64,000 bases of DNA from VAZQ01 sp963758945 (lineage in GTDB: Bacteria; Pseudomonadota; Alphaproteobacteria; Rhizobiales; Xanthobacteraceae): assembly GCA_963758945.1 (NCBI GenBank), contig CAVWXY010000012.1:1-64000 (forward strand), written 5' to 3'. A program made the translations under genes and the position numbers. Of the stretch, positions 27,699-35,812 are shown one piece after another (within the stretch, counting starts at the first letter, position 1; each line of letters opens with the position of its first letter). A model generated the notes under the pieces. The model was not told the origin of the DNA, did no database searches, and was given only the letters and a program-made list of their open reading frames with translations.

Positions 27699-28895
27699 AT
27701 GGCCGAAAATCGCAGGATCGATGACCTCGTTTCCTGGTTCGCCGCATCCGTGCTGGTGACGGCGGCCGTGCTTTATTCCCTCAAGCTCCGCGACGACGAC
27801 CGGCGCAGGCCCGGTCCGGCGACTGCGCCCCCGCGCGCAACCCCGGCACAGGAGCCGCTGACGCTGCAGGAACGGCGGGCCGCCGAATCCGGCCGCGGCC
27901 GCCGGGCGCGCGCGCCGCTGCACATTCCCTGGGCCGGATGGAAGGACATCGTCATCCGCACCTACCGGGAGATCCTCGACGACCGCCTGCTCGCGCTCGC
28001 CGCCGGGGTGGCGTTCTATTCCCTGATCGCGCTGTTTCCCGCCATCGCCGCCGGGGTATCGTCCTACGCCCTGTTCGCCAATACCGCCACCATCGGCAGC
28101 CATCTCCAGGTCGCCGCCGATATCGTCCCCACCTACGCCCTCGACATCATGGGGACCGAGATCACGCGCATCGCGGCCAAGAGCGACGGCAAGCTCACGT
28201 TCGGCTTCCTGCTCGGGCTCGGGATCGCGCTGTGGAGCGCCAATGCCGGCATGAAGGCGGTCTTCGACGCGCTCAACATCATCTACGATGAAGAGGAGAA
28301 GCGCAGCTTCGTCCGGCTCAACCTGATGTCGCTGTTTTTCACGGTCTGCGCCATCGCCGGCGCCGGCCTGGCCATCGCGCTCGTGGTCGTGTTTCCGCTG
28401 CTGTTGGCGGCTCTGGGCGTGACCAGCTTCGACCATCCCTTCGTCGGATATCTGCGCTGGCCGGTGCTGTTCGTGCTGATCATTCTCGGGCTGTCCTTGC
28501 TCTACCGCTACGGGCCGAGCCGCCGGCGCGCCAAATGGCGCTGGCTCAGCGTCGGAAGCGCGTTTGCCGCGCTCGCCTGGCTCGCGGTCTCCTCGCTGTT
28601 CTCTTGGTATCTCGGCAATTTCGCCAATTACAACGCCACCTATGGCGCGCTCGGCGCGGTGGTGGGTTTGATGATGTGGATGTGGCTGTCGACCATCGTG
28701 GTGCTGGTCGGCGCCGAGCTTAACTCCGAGATCGAGCACCAGACCGCGCACGACTCGACAGTGGGTTCGGAGAAGCCGCTCGGCACGCGCGGCGCGGTCA
28801 TGGCGGACACGGTGGGCGCGGCGGTGAGGCAGCATCGATTCGCTGCAGGCGTCGCGCCGGGTCTCGAACGGGGCGAGGGCACCCGGAATTCATGA
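27699..28895 (+). CDS. YihY/BrkB-family inner-membrane protein
   Basis: 398 residues. After a short N-terminal membrane segment (VSWFAASVLVTAAVLYSL) and an Arg/Pro-rich stretch comes the YihY core: TYREILDDRLLALAAGVAFYSLIALFPAIAAGVSSYALF, about six membrane helices, the RYGPSRRRAKWRWLSVGSAFAAL loop and LGAVVGLMMWMWLSTIVVLVGAELNSEIEHQT. Function in bacteria is not settled (export or envelope roles have been proposed). GGAGA lies before the ATG at 27699. Divergent from carB. Confidence 0.9.
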   Translation: MAENRRIDDLVSWFAASVLVTAAVLYSLKLRDDDRRRPGPATAPPRATPAQEPLTLQERRAAESGRGRRARAPLHIPWAGWKDIVIRTYREILDDRLLALAAGVAFYSLIALFPAIAAGVSSYALFANTATIGSHLQVAADIVPTYALDIMGTEITRIAAKSDGKLTFGFLLGLGIALWSANAGMKAVFDALNIIYDEEEKRSFVRLNLMSLFFTVCAIAGAGLAIALVVVFPLLLAALGVTSFDHPFVGYLRWPVLFVLIILGLSLLYRYGPSRRRAKWRWLSVGSAFAALAWLAVSSLFSWYLGNFANYNATYGALGAVVGLMMWMWLSTIVVLVGAELNSEIEHQTAHDSTVGSEKPLGTRGAVMADTVGAAVRQHRFAAGVAPGLERGEGTRNS

Positions 28896-29020
28896 CCGCA
28901 GCTCGTGAGTATGGGATCCCGGCCTCGCCGCTCGGCACCAACACGCAGTTGCACCACGATCGCTCCACGATCGGTGGGGCGGTGTTGCCGGTGCCGCCGT
29001 GACCGCTGCGCGGATCGGCA

Positions 29021-29710
29021 TCAGGCCGGCTTTGCCAGGAAGGTCATGCGCGCGCGGTTGTGACCGATATTGGCGGGAGCGCGGCGCGCCGAGAAACCGG
29101 CGGCGCCGAGCCTTGCGAGCATCGCCGTCTCGCCGTAGCGGGTGAGGCCAAGATTGGAGCGCAGGCGCCAGTAGTCGGATGCGAGCGTGCGCACTAACCC
29201 GACGAACGCGGCGCCGAGAAAGCCGTCGGCGGCGGCAAAGCGGATGAGCGCCCATGCGTCGGTGAAGGCGGAGACATGCGGCGGGATGACATCGCCGAGA
29301 ACGAGGACGCCGTCGTCGCGGACGAGCCGGCGGAACAGCGCGAGCAGGCCGTCGAGCTCCTGCGGCGTCAGATACTGCGCCACCGAATGCAGCACGATCA
29401 CGTCGAGCGATGCGGGCGGGAGCGCCGCGATCTCCTCGGGCGCGCGCACTTCGATCTTCTGACGGCCGGCGAAGCGCTCGGCCAGCCGGGCGCGCACCGC
29501 CGGCGCGGCCTCGCACAGGATCAGCACGCGTGCCGGCGCGGCGACCAGGTCGGCGTGGAGCGCCTCCCCGCAGCCGTAGTCGAGCACGCAGGCGCCGGGA
29601 GGCACGTAGGCGCGAATGTCCTCCGCGATCGTGCGGTAGTGCACGTCGCGATGGCGCTCGTTGACGTAGATCGAATGCTCCGAATCCCAGAAGGCGATCC
29701 AGTCGCCCAT
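29021..29710 (-). CDS. Class I SAM-dependent methyltransferase
   Basis: 229 residues. The SAM-binding glycine motif is VLDYGCGEALHADLVA (residues about 43-58), followed by an acidic strand end (LILCEAAPAVRARLAERF) and DVIVLHSVAQYLTPQELDGLLALFRRLVRDDGVLVLGDV, the motif II-III region. The substrate is unknown; the C-terminal half (SDYWRLRSNLGLTRYGETAMLARLGAAGF) resembles small-molecule or lipid methyltransferases. The 125 bp between it and the YihY gene hold nothing recognisable. Confidence 0.85.
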   Translation of the reverse strand: MGDWIAFWDSEHSIYVNERHRDVHYRTIAEDIRAYVPPGACVLDYGCGEALHADLVAAPARVLILCEAAPAVRARLAERFAGRQKIEVRAPEEIAALPPASLDVIVLHSVAQYLTPQELDGLLALFRRLVRDDGVLVLGDVIPPHVSAFTDAWALIRFAAADGFLGAAFVGLVRTLASDYWRLRSNLGLTRYGETAMLARLGAAGFSARRAPANIGHNRARMTFLAKPA

Positions 29711-29871
29711 CAGCGCGTCCCCCGCTCGTCCGGTCCCGCCGGCCGACTATAGGCCAATAGCCGCCGCTCGCCAGAACCGCCCCGGACGCAGCGCCGCGAA
29801 CTGCGATTGCATGGACGGAAAAAGCGGCGCATCAATTTCGGCAAACCGGAGAAGAGACGCGGGAGGACAAG

Positions 29872-30657
29872 ATGCTCACTCTCTACCACGGCAGGACCTC
29901 GGTCTGCTCCATCAAGGCGCGGCTGGCCTTGGCCGAAAAGGGCGTCGACTTCGACAGCCGGCTGATGACGCTGCGCGGCGACCAATTCGATCCGGCCTAC
30001 CTTGAGCTCAATCCCAACGCGGTGGTCCCGACCGTGGTCCATGACGGCAAGGTCGTCATCGAATCGACGGTGATCATGCACTACGTCGACGAGGCGTTCG
30101 CCGGCGCCCCGCTGATGCCGCCCGACCCGCTCGGGCGCGCGCGGGCGCGCATGATGGAAAAGCTCATGGACGAGTACGTGCACGTCTCCTGCATGACCAT
30201 CACCTTCGCGACCGCCAATCGCGCCAGCTTGGCGCGGCTCAAGCCGGCGGAGATGGAGGCCGAGCTCGCCAAGGCGCCCGATGCCAAGCGCTCCGACATC
30301 AAGCGGCAGGTGGTGGCGCAGGGGCTCGACGCGCCGCCGGTGGCGGAGGCGCTGCGCCAGCACGAGAATCTGCTCGACCGGATCGAGGCGGCGATGCGGC
30401 ACGGCCCCTATCTCGCGGGACCGGACTGGTCGCTCGCCGACGCGGCGGCCACGCCCTATGTCTGGCGCCTCGACAAGCTCAAGCTCGCGCGCATGTGGGA
30501 GCGCCGTCCCGGCGTCGCGGCCTGGTACGAGCGCATCCGCCGGCGGCCGTCGTTCGAGACCGCGGTCGAGAGCTGGGTGACGCCGGCCGACCACGCGCGC
30601 TACGCCGGCGAGCCCGACCCCTGGCCGAAGGTGCGCGAGATTCTGCGCGCGGCGTAA
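29872..30657 (+). CDS. Glutathione S-transferase family protein
   Basis: 261 residues. The N-terminal thioredoxin-like domain has LYHGRTSVCSIKARLALAEKG, with a Ser/Cys catalytic site region, and the cis-Pro motif NPNAVVPTVVHDG followed by ES for glutathione binding. The C-terminal helical domain includes the late GPDWSLADAAATPYVWRLDKL. It may detoxify electrophiles or cleave ethers of aromatic substrates. GGAGG lies before the ATG. Convergent with carA. Confidence 0.9.
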   Translation: MLTLYHGRTSVCSIKARLALAEKGVDFDSRLMTLRGDQFDPAYLELNPNAVVPTVVHDGKVVIESTVIMHYVDEAFAGAPLMPPDPLGRARARMMEKLMDEYVHVSCMTITFATANRASLARLKPAEMEAELAKAPDAKRSDIKRQVVAQGLDAPPVAEALRQHENLLDRIEAAMRHGPYLAGPDWSLADAAATPYVWRLDKLKLARMWERRPGVAAWYERIRRRPSFETAVESWVTPADHARYAGEPDPWPKVREILRAA

Positions 30658-30667
30658 CGTAAACGGT

Positions 30668-30740
30668 GTCGTCCCCGCGCAAGCGGGGACCCATAATCGC
30701 CGGCCTCTGGAATATAAGTCCCCGCATGCGCGGGAACGAC
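30668..30740. repeat. Pair of inverted REP-like palindromes between GST and carA
   Basis: The left copy GTCGTCCCCGCGCAAGCGGGGAC (GTCCCCGC stem with a GCAA loop) and the right copy, inverted (AAGTCCCCGCATGCGCGGGAACGAC), face each other in the 90-bp gap between convergent genes. The layout is like a BIME, a mosaic of two REPs, and may serve as a bidirectional transcription stop. Confidence 0.6.
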
Positions 30741-30747
30741 GTTCGGA

Positions 30748-31977
30748 TCATTTCTGCCGAGAATTGCGCATCATCTCGACGAAGCGCGCGAACAGGTAAT
30801 GGCTGTCGCGCGGCCCCGGGGATGCTTCCGGGTGGTACTGCACCGAGAACACCGGCTTGTCCTTGAGCGCGATGCCGCAGTTCGAGCCGTCGAACAGCGA
30901 CACGTGGGTCTCCATCGCCTCGGCGGGTAGCGTCGCGCGGTCGACGGCGAAGCCGTGGTTCATGGAGGTGATCTCGACCTTGCCGGTGACGAGGTCCTTC
31001 ACCGGATGGTTGGCGCCGTGATGGCCCTGGTGCATCTTCATCGTCCTGCCGCCGACCGCGATGCCGAGCATCTGGTGGCCGAGGCAGATGCCGAATGTCG
31101 GAATGCCGCGCGCGATGATGTCGCGGATGACCGGCACGGCATATTCGCCGGTGGCCGCCGGGTCGCCGGGACCGTTGGAGAGGAAGACGCCGTCGGGCCC
31201 GAGCGCGGCGATGTCCTCGGCACTGGTCTGCGCCGGCACCACCGTCACCCTGCAGCCCTTCTCGGCGAGTTGGCGCAGGATGTTGCGCTTGATGCCGTAG
31301 TCGATCGCGACCACGTGGAATTCCGGGTCGTCCCGGCGGCCGTAGCCCTTGCCCCATCGCCACGCCGTCTCGTCCCAGGTGAAGCGCTGGCCCGAGGTCA
31401 CCATCGGCACGAGGTCCATGCCGACCAAGCCCGGCCATTCGCGCGCGTCGCGCGCGAGCGCGGCGAGGTCGAAGCGTCCTGAGGGCTCGTGCGCGATCAC
31501 CGCGTTGGGCATCCCGCTGACGCGAATACGGCTGGTGAGGGCGCGGGTGTCGATGCCGCAGAGCCCGATGATGCCGCGCGCCTTGAGCCATTGATCGAGG
31601 TGGCGGGTGGCGCGGTAGCTCGACGGCGCGGTGATGGCGGTATGCAGCACCACGCCGCGCGCGCCCGGCGTCGCCGCCATGTTCACGGTCTCGATGTCGT
31701 CCTCGTTGGTGCCGACATTGCCGATATGGGGGAAGGTGAAGGTGATGATCTGGCCGGCATAGGAGGGATCGGTGAGGATTTCCTGATAGCCGGTCATGGC
31801 GGTGTTGAAGCAGACCTCGCCCACGGCGTGGCCGGTGGCCCCGAGCCCGATGCCTTCGAGCACGGTGCCGTCGGCGAGCACCAGCAGCGCGGTCGCCGTC
31901 GGGTCGGCCCAGGACGCCTCCGAAGCGGCGTCAGCGCTCGCTCCAGGGGAAGTGCCCGCCGGTTGTTTCTCGGTCAT
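30748..31977 (-). CDS. carA: Carbamoyl-phosphate synthase small subunit
   Basis: 409 residues. The N-terminal CPSase domain (VLADGTVLEGIGLGATGHAVGEVCFNTAMTGYQEILTDPSYAGQIITFTFPHIGN) is followed by a class I glutamine amidotransferase domain with catalytic Cys in FGICLGHQML and His/Glu in YHPEASPGP. It hydrolyses glutamine and channels ammonia to CarB. The ATG at 31977 was chosen; the first 25 residues are variable and the ribosome site is weak. Divergent from yqeY. Confidence 0.96.
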   Translation of the reverse strand: MTEKQPAGTSPGASADAASEASWADPTATALLVLADGTVLEGIGLGATGHAVGEVCFNTAMTGYQEILTDPSYAGQIITFTFPHIGNVGTNEDDIETVNMAATPGARGVVLHTAITAPSSYRATRHLDQWLKARGIIGLCGIDTRALTSRIRVSGMPNAVIAHEPSGRFDLAALARDAREWPGLVGMDLVPMVTSGQRFTWDETAWRWGKGYGRRDDPEFHVVAIDYGIKRNILRQLAEKGCRVTVVPAQTSAEDIAALGPDGVFLSNGPGDPAATGEYAVPVIRDIIARGIPTFGICLGHQMLGIAVGGRTMKMHQGHHGANHPVKDLVTGKVEITSMNHGFAVDRATLPAEAMETHVSLFDGSNCGIALKDKPVFSVQYHPEASPGPRDSHYLFARFVEMMRNSRQK

Positions 31978-32063
31978 CGCAAGCCTAGATCTGGAAGCGG
32001 CGCCGGCCGGCCGGGCATCGGTTCGAACTCGCAGGCGGCGCAATTTCACGAAAGGCCATAGCC

Positions 32064-32528
32064 GTGCTGCGCGACGAGATCAACACCGCCCTGAAAGATG
32101 CGATGAAGGCCCGCGACGTGCGCCGCGTGTCGACGCTGCGCCTGGTCAACGCGGCGATCAAGAACGCCGATATCGAGGCCGAGACCGGGAGGAAGAGCGC
32201 GCCTTCCGACGACGACCTGCTCGCCCTGCTGCAGAAGCTCGTCAAGCAGCGCCAGGAATCGGTCGAGATCTACGACAAGGCCGGCCGCCGGGAGCTCGCC
32301 GACAAGGAGCGCGGCGAGATCGAGATCATCCATGCCTTTCTGCCGCGGCAGATGTCTGAGGACGAGTCGAAGGCGGCGATCGCCGACGTCATCAAGGCGA
32401 CCGGCGCCGGCAGCATCAGGGACATGGGCAAGGTCATGGCCGCGCTCAGGCAGAGCCATGCCGGCAAGATGGATTTCGGCAAGGCGAGCGGCGTGGTGAA
32501 GGCGCTGCTGAGCGCATCTGGCGGTTGA
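32064..32528 (+). CDS. yqeY: GatB/YqeY domain protein
   Basis: 154 residues. LRDEINTALKDAMKARDVRRVSTLRLVNAAIKNADIE, KQRQESVEIYDKAGRRELADKERGEIEIIHAFLPRQMSEDE and GAGSIRDMGKVMAALRQSHAGKMDFGKASGVVKALL cover the whole family. YqeY resembles the tRNA-binding tail of GatB; its exact role is not known. The start is a GTG. yqeY is often directly followed by dnaG and rpoD, but here they lie 18 kb further on. Confidence 0.92.
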   Translation: MLRDEINTALKDAMKARDVRRVSTLRLVNAAIKNADIEAETGRKSAPSDDDLLALLQKLVKQRQESVEIYDKAGRRELADKERGEIEIIHAFLPRQMSEDESKAAIADVIKATGAGSIRDMGKVMAALRQSHAGKMDFGKASGVVKALLSASGG

Positions 32529-32713
32529 CCACGGCGCGTTGCACGCGCGGCATCGCGAGATCTTGCCGCTGGTCGCGTGCTGCTGCATTGTGAACGACAA
32601 TTCCAACGACAAATCCTCCAGGGAGGACGTCCGCATGCCCCGCATGTATCGCCTCGTCGTGCAAGGCACGAGAATTCGGCGTGGAAACGACGTCGCTCGA
32701 TCGAATCTGCAGA
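32529..32713 (+). other. Gene-start remnant after yqeY
   Basis: The stretch has GGGAGGA followed by an ATG at 32635 (MPRMYRLVVQG…), which then runs into the end of the opposite gene with no family match. The upstream CTGCTGCATTGTGA also occurs at 37473-37486 ahead of a complete Bug receptor, so this may be the start of a lost receptor gene at the left boundary of the accessory block. Confidence 0.3.
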
Positions 32714-33625
32714 TCAACTCATTATTCGATGACTTAAGAACTCGCCCGGGAAATGCGAGGTGCAAGCCATGACATGCGTGATGGCTTCGCGGTCGTATTC
32801 ATCGTTCGAGCGGTAGGTCTCGAAGAACGAATTCACCCTGGTCACGCGATCGAGACGTTGCTGCACCGATTGAAGGCCGAGCGAGACGCCGTAGTTCGTG
32901 AATGCGAACTTCACGTGGCGAAGTCCGGGCGCGCGACAGAAATAGCCGGGCGGATCGATCCACATACGATCGAGCGTTGCGAGCGAGCGAGGAATTTGAA
33001 GCTTCGCCCACGGCTCTCCCGGGAAAAAATGCGCGAGCCAGAGCATCATGCCGAGGCCGAGATCCTGATCGATCGAAAGGCGCTCATGGTCCCGGTCGAT
33101 TAATGCCCGCATTTCGGAAATTTCAGACGCGAGGGCGTGCTCGCTCAATAGCCGATAGCTGACATACCCGTCGAACGCATCAAGCGTGCCCAGTCCGAAG
33201 CCGGGATAAAGTCCGCTCAGGTCTTCCTTCATCTTCCAAATGACACCGGTGCCGGGAATGACGAAGGCGCGATGGACGTCGCGCGCTAGCTTGACGCCCT
33301 GATCGCGATACTGCGGTTTCAAGTCGCCGAGCCGCGCCAGCGCGAACATCCACATGGCGAGGTAGTGGAAATACTGCCCATCCCGGTCGGAAGCTTCGCC
33401 GATCCTGATCCCGCGCCGGCGTCCGAGCACCCGCATGACCTCCGACACCAGCCATTCCGCCTGGTCGAGATAGTGTTGTTCATGAAGATGTTTGAAGAGA
33501 GAAACCAATAGCACGACGCCAAAGGCGTCCGTCCAAAGATAGCGCAGGCCATTGGGCCAGATGTTCTGCTCGCGCATCCAGCGCAGCTTGGCGAGAACGA
33601 AAGCGATGTGCGGGCCGGGGCGCAT
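32714..33625 (-). CDS. Uncharacterised soluble protein, alpha/alpha-toroid-like
   Basis: 303 residues with no signal peptide or membrane helices. It is dominated by amphipathic helices rich in Trp, His and Tyr: LRYLWTDAFGVVLLVSLFKHLHEQHYLDQAEWLVSEVMRVLG, SDRDGQYFHYLAMWMFALARLGD, GVIWKMKEDLSGLYPGFGLGTLDAFDGYVSYRLL, GLGMMLWLAHFFPGEPWA. Helix pairs of this kind suggest an (alpha/alpha)6 barrel as in six-hairpin glycosidases, but no catalytic motif can be named. It starts 25 nt after the methyltransferase-esterase fusion gene on the same strand and may be co-transcribed with it under an FNR/FixK-type promoter. Confidence 0.65.
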   Translation of the reverse strand: MRPGPHIAFVLAKLRWMREQNIWPNGLRYLWTDAFGVVLLVSLFKHLHEQHYLDQAEWLVSEVMRVLGRRRGIRIGEASDRDGQYFHYLAMWMFALARLGDLKPQYRDQGVKLARDVHRAFVIPGTGVIWKMKEDLSGLYPGFGLGTLDAFDGYVSYRLLSEHALASEISEMRALIDRDHERLSIDQDLGLGMMLWLAHFFPGEPWAKLQIPRSLATLDRMWIDPPGYFCRAPGLRHVKFAFTNYGVSLGLQSVQQRLDRVTRVNSFFETYRSNDEYDREAITHVMACTSHFPGEFLSHRIMS

Positions 33626-33650
33626 TGTTAGCAGCCGCCCTCGCGTGGTT

Positions 33651-35681
33651 TCAAAGCCCGAACGGGTAGGTATCGGGCATTGCCTCCAGTTCATTGGTCG
33701 CAAACGGAGCGACGGCCTTGGTCCGATCGAACCAGACATATTCGTCGAACTGCTCCGGCAACACGGCCTGGAAGTAGTGGCTCGCGAGCTCGGTGTCCGG
33801 TCGATAGATGACGCCGATGGCGCGCTCCAGATGCGGCTTGCGCAAGGCGCTCAGGATCGCCGCAGATGCCGTGCGGAGGTTCAGCAAGAACGCCGGTAGG
33901 CCCGTCTGATGGCAGATATGCTCATAGCTCTCAGCGATCGCGGGCTGCACCGTCTTGATCTCCATCGGGCCATCCCAATCCGAGGCGGCCGCGACGGTAC
34001 CGGTAAACGTGCCAAATCCGATCGAATAGCATCGCTTGCCGAACTCCTTGCGGCAGAGCTCGCCCAGATTGTACTCACCGCGCGAATGCATCTCGGTCGC
34101 TGCGGCGTTGCCGATATGTGAATTGTGCGCCCAGACGACGATCTTGCTGTTGGGACCATGGTAGGCGAGCAGCGTCTTGAGCGTTACGAACATATGGCTG
34201 TCGCGCAGGTTCCATGACGCGCGCGAACCGTAGTACATGATGCGATAGTAGCGCTCGGCGTTGGCGATGAGCCTGGCATTCTGGACCGCGTCCATGAAGC
34301 GCTCGCCGTCACGCCCCGCGTATGCGGTGCGCTGCTGCAAGAGCTGCTTGAGAACGATCGTGACCTCGGATTCGCAGGTGCGATAAGCGCCGGTCAGCGC
34401 CGCGTGACCGTAGGTGGCGGGGTCGGATTGCCACGGGGTCAAGCAGCCGTATCGCTCGCGTGCGACGCGGGCCGTGGCAGGATCGACCTCATCGAGATAT
34501 TTCAGCACGGCCCGAATCGAAGAATACAGGCTATACAGATCGAGCCCGTGAAAAGCGACGCGATGAGCGGGCTTGAGCGCCGCATTGTGTCCACGCAGCC
34601 AATCCACGAAGGCCCGCACCTCGTTGTTGCGCCACATCCAGGTGGGAAACCGCGCAAAGGCGGTCCACTCGGACGGCGGATATTCGAGATGCCGGATGTA
34701 GTGATCGACGCGTGCCGCGTCTGGCCAATCGCCCTCGATGGCGACGAGCCGGAAGCCCTTCTTTTCAATCAGCTCGCGCGTGATGCGGTCGCGCAAGCGA
34801 TAGAACTCGGATGTGCCATGCGTGGCTTCGCCGAGCAGGACAACCCGGGCGTCACCAATCCGGGCGAGCAGGGGCCCCAATTGGGCAGCCTCGATCGAGG
34901 CTAGAGATTCACATGCATCTGCAATGAGTTGAGCCGGAGTCTGTGCGGGCGGAGCCTTGGCGCGAGCCGGCGATCGGCCGGTCATTGGGATCGGTTCGGG
35001 ACCCTCCCATCCCTCATGTCCGATGAGCGGAACAAATCGAACATCGGCCAAGTCCTCGCGCCTGAACTCGCGTTCGGAAACTCGCGTGATGCGAACCAGC
35101 TCCTGGACCTTGGGGTCGCGCCCGACCGGAATGACCAGTCGACCGCCGATCTTGAGCTGCTCCTTGAGCGACTCGGGAATTTTGGGACCGCCGGCAGCGA
35201 CGACGATGCCGTCGTAGGGGGCGTGATCCGGCCATCCCTTCGTGCCATCGCCATGCAGGACATGCACGTTGTCGTAGCCGAGATCGGCCAGCAGCGAAGC
35301 GGATTTTTCTGCAAGAGGACCGATCCGCTCGACGGTGTAAACGTTACTCGCGATCTCTGACAGAACGGCAGCGGCATAGCCTGAGCCGGTTCCGATCTCG
35401 AGCACCTTTTCACCGCCGCGCAGGGCCAAGGCCTCGGTCATGAAGGCGACGATATAAGGCTGCGAAATGGTCTGCCCTTCCTCGATCGGCAACGGCGAAT
35501 CGTCATAGGCAAATTCACGCAGTCGCTCCGGCAGGAATTTCTCACGCGGCACGGCGCGCATGGCATCGAGCACGAGCTCGGAGCGCACACCTCGTGCGAA
35601 AATGGCCCTGTCGACCATCTCATGGCGAAGCTTCGCATAATCTTGGTGCGCGGCTGGGTACGCTGGCTGATGCTGTCGCAT
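33651..35681 (-). CDS. Protein-isoaspartate methyltransferase / erythromycin-esterase fusion
   Basis: 676 residues. Residues about 15-215 are a PCMT: MVDRAIFARGVRSELVLDAMRAVPREKFLP, GQTISQPYIVAFMTEAL, VLEIGTGSGYAAAVLSEIA (SAM motif), YDGIVVAAGGPKIPESLKEQL. Residues about 245-660 are an erythromycin-esterase-like domain: LLGEATHGTSEFYRLRDRITRELIEKKGF, VAIEGDWPDAARVDHYIR, KIVVWAHNSHIGNA. The first part should repair isoaspartyl residues; the second is a hydrolase whose substrate is unknown. The ATG at 35681 has no ribosome site. A -10-like TATATT lies 7-12 nt before it and an FNR/FixK-type box 40.5 nt before it, suggesting leaderless expression. Met22 (35618) is an alternative start. Confidence 0.88.
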   Translation of the reverse strand: MRQHQPAYPAAHQDYAKLRHEMVDRAIFARGVRSELVLDAMRAVPREKFLPERLREFAYDDSPLPIEEGQTISQPYIVAFMTEALALRGGEKVLEIGTGSGYAAAVLSEIASNVYTVERIGPLAEKSASLLADLGYDNVHVLHGDGTKGWPDHAPYDGIVVAAGGPKIPESLKEQLKIGGRLVIPVGRDPKVQELVRITRVSEREFRREDLADVRFVPLIGHEGWEGPEPIPMTGRSPARAKAPPAQTPAQLIADACESLASIEAAQLGPLLARIGDARVVLLGEATHGTSEFYRLRDRITRELIEKKGFRLVAIEGDWPDAARVDHYIRHLEYPPSEWTAFARFPTWMWRNNEVRAFVDWLRGHNAALKPAHRVAFHGLDLYSLYSSIRAVLKYLDEVDPATARVARERYGCLTPWQSDPATYGHAALTGAYRTCESEVTIVLKQLLQQRTAYAGRDGERFMDAVQNARLIANAERYYRIMYYGSRASWNLRDSHMFVTLKTLLAYHGPNSKIVVWAHNSHIGNAAATEMHSRGEYNLGELCRKEFGKRCYSIGFGTFTGTVAAASDWDGPMEIKTVQPAIAESYEHICHQTGLPAFLLNLRTASAAILSALRKPHLERAIGVIYRPDTELASHYFQAVLPEQFDEYVWFDRTKAVAPFATNELEAMPDTYPFGL

Positions 35682-35687
35682 TAAACA

Positions 35688-35693
35688 AATATA
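35688..35693 (-). promoter_or_regulatory. -10 element of the methyltransferase-esterase gene
   Basis: TATATT on the minus strand, 7-12 nt upstream of the A of the ATG at 35681. This is exactly where a -10 hexamer would sit if transcription began on the start codon. It matches the position of the FNR/FixK-type box. Confidence 0.45.
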
Positions 35694-35710
35694 GGTGAGC
35701 TAGGCTCACC
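35694..35710. promoter_or_regulatory. Palindrome between activator box and -10, candidate repressor operator
   Basis: GGTGAGCTAGGCTCACC has perfect 7-bp arms around TAG. It fills the spacer between the FNR/FixK-type box (35715-35728) and the -10 element, a position where a bound repressor would block the promoter. Confidence 0.45.
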
Positions 35711-35714
35711 CGGT

Positions 35715-35728
35715 TTGACCAAGATCAA
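35715..35728 (-). promoter_or_regulatory. FNR/FixK-type box upstream of the methyltransferase-esterase gene
   Basis: TTGACCAAGATCAA (plus strand) fits TTGA-N6-TCAA. Its centre is 40.5 nt upstream of the ATG at 35681, near the class II activator position if the transcript is leaderless. Confidence 0.6.
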
Positions 35729-35812
35729 CTCAGTTATCCTGCGGCGCAGTAATAGATTTGGGGCGCGATCGAGGCCATCAGGGTCACACACCCGGCTGGG
35801 GTGGACGATGCC

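Noticed and set aside
33881..35413. Additional genes inside the methyltransferase-esterase fusion
   Set aside because: The fusion reads through both domains without a break. The other frames have no family content.
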